5,205 nucleotides of DNA from Clostridia bacterium (GTDB lineage: Bacteria > Bacillota_A > Clostridia > Christensenellales > Aristaeellaceae), in assembly GCA_017464225.1 (NCBI GenBank), contig JAFUDW010000058.1:1-5205 (forward strand). The letters run 5' to 3'. Below the pieces are notes generated by a model. That model was given only the letters and a program-made list of their open reading frames with translations, searched no databases and was not told the DNA's origin. Below, one piece after another: positions 5,056 to 5,205 of the stretch. Both the position numbers and the translations under genes were made by a program. How positions within the stretch are numbered: position 1 is the stretch's first letter; every line of letters starts with the position of its first letter.

Positions 5056-5205
5056 ATGTCTTTTACCCCCAAAGGCATCGTCGTCCCCATTGTTACTCCC
5101 GTGGATCAGCAGGGAAAGCTGAACGAAAAGGCCTATCGCGGCCTGGTGGATTACCTGGCGGAGAACGGCATTCACGGCGTGTTCCCCTTCGGCACCACCG
5201 GCGAG
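5056..5205 (+). CDS. DHDPS/NAL-superfamily aldolase, N-terminal 50 codons
   Basis: Only the first 50 residues are in the window; the gene continues past the right edge (a full member is about 290-310 residues). The family consists of pyruvate-dependent Schiff-base TIM-barrel aldolases, including DapA (4-hydroxy-tetrahydrodipicolinate synthase, lysine and dipicolinate pathway), N-acetylneuraminate lyase, and keto-deoxy sugar-acid aldolases. The opening GIVVPIVTPVDQQGKL (8-22) is the first strand and loop of the barrel. GVFPFGTTGE (41-50) is the family's pyruvate-binding GTTGE motif. The catalytic Tyr and Lys lie outside the window, so the substrate cannot be fixed; FPFGTTGE is also common in non-DapA branches. 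The ATG at 5056 follows AAGGAG (5041-5046) with 9-base spacing. It has its own promoter and a palindrome at the start point, so it is probably regulated separately from cca. Confidence 0.87.
   Translation, partial: MSFTPKGIVVPIVTPVDQQGKLNEKAYRGLVDYLAENGIHGVFPFGTTGE

Overview
The window looks like a GC-rich, spore-forming member of the Bacillota, most likely class Clostridia. The evidence is a clear SpoIIID (a regulator restricted to endospore formers), its conserved position next to an MreB/Mbl gene as in Bacillus spoIIID-mbl, strong AGGAGG-type ribosome binding sites, and sigma-A-like promoters in AT-rich gaps between GC-rich genes. The species cannot be told from the sequence.

Layout: positions 1-306 hold no convincing gene. 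They contain a long bidirectional-looking hairpin at the left edge, two tandem stem-loops that resemble a dispersed intergenic repeat, and a probable terminator for the first minus-strand gene. From 3559 down to 307 four genes run on the minus strand in the order YkgJ-type cysteine-cluster protein, beta-class DNA methyltransferase, spoIIID, mreB/mbl. The first two are tightly coupled: the ribosome binding site of the second overlaps the stop codon of the first. spoIIID appears to have its own sigma-E-type (mother-cell) promoter whose -35 starts at the methyltransferase stop codon, with an inverted repeat over the -10 and start point. From 3669 to 4871 the CCA tRNA nucleotidyltransferase gene runs on the plus strand. 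A Rho-independent terminator follows, then a new promoter and the first 50 codons of a DHDPS/NAL-family aldolase that runs off the right edge.

How it fits together: the gap between the cysteine-cluster gene and cca (3560-3668) is a compact divergent promoter in which both promoters appear to use the same palindromic -35 hexamer, TTGCAA, each with a 17-bp spacer. Vegetative transcription from there could read through the methyltransferase toward spoIIID and mreB, while the sigma-E promoter would add mother-cell expression of spoIIID. The most interesting points are the orphan methyltransferase joined to a sporulation locus, the shared -35 element, the sigma-E promoter overlapping a stop codon, and an MreB whose conserved catalytic-loop Glu-Glu-Pro and phosphate-loop residues are changed. 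Functions are assigned by recognising motifs and family sequences; no database search was run.
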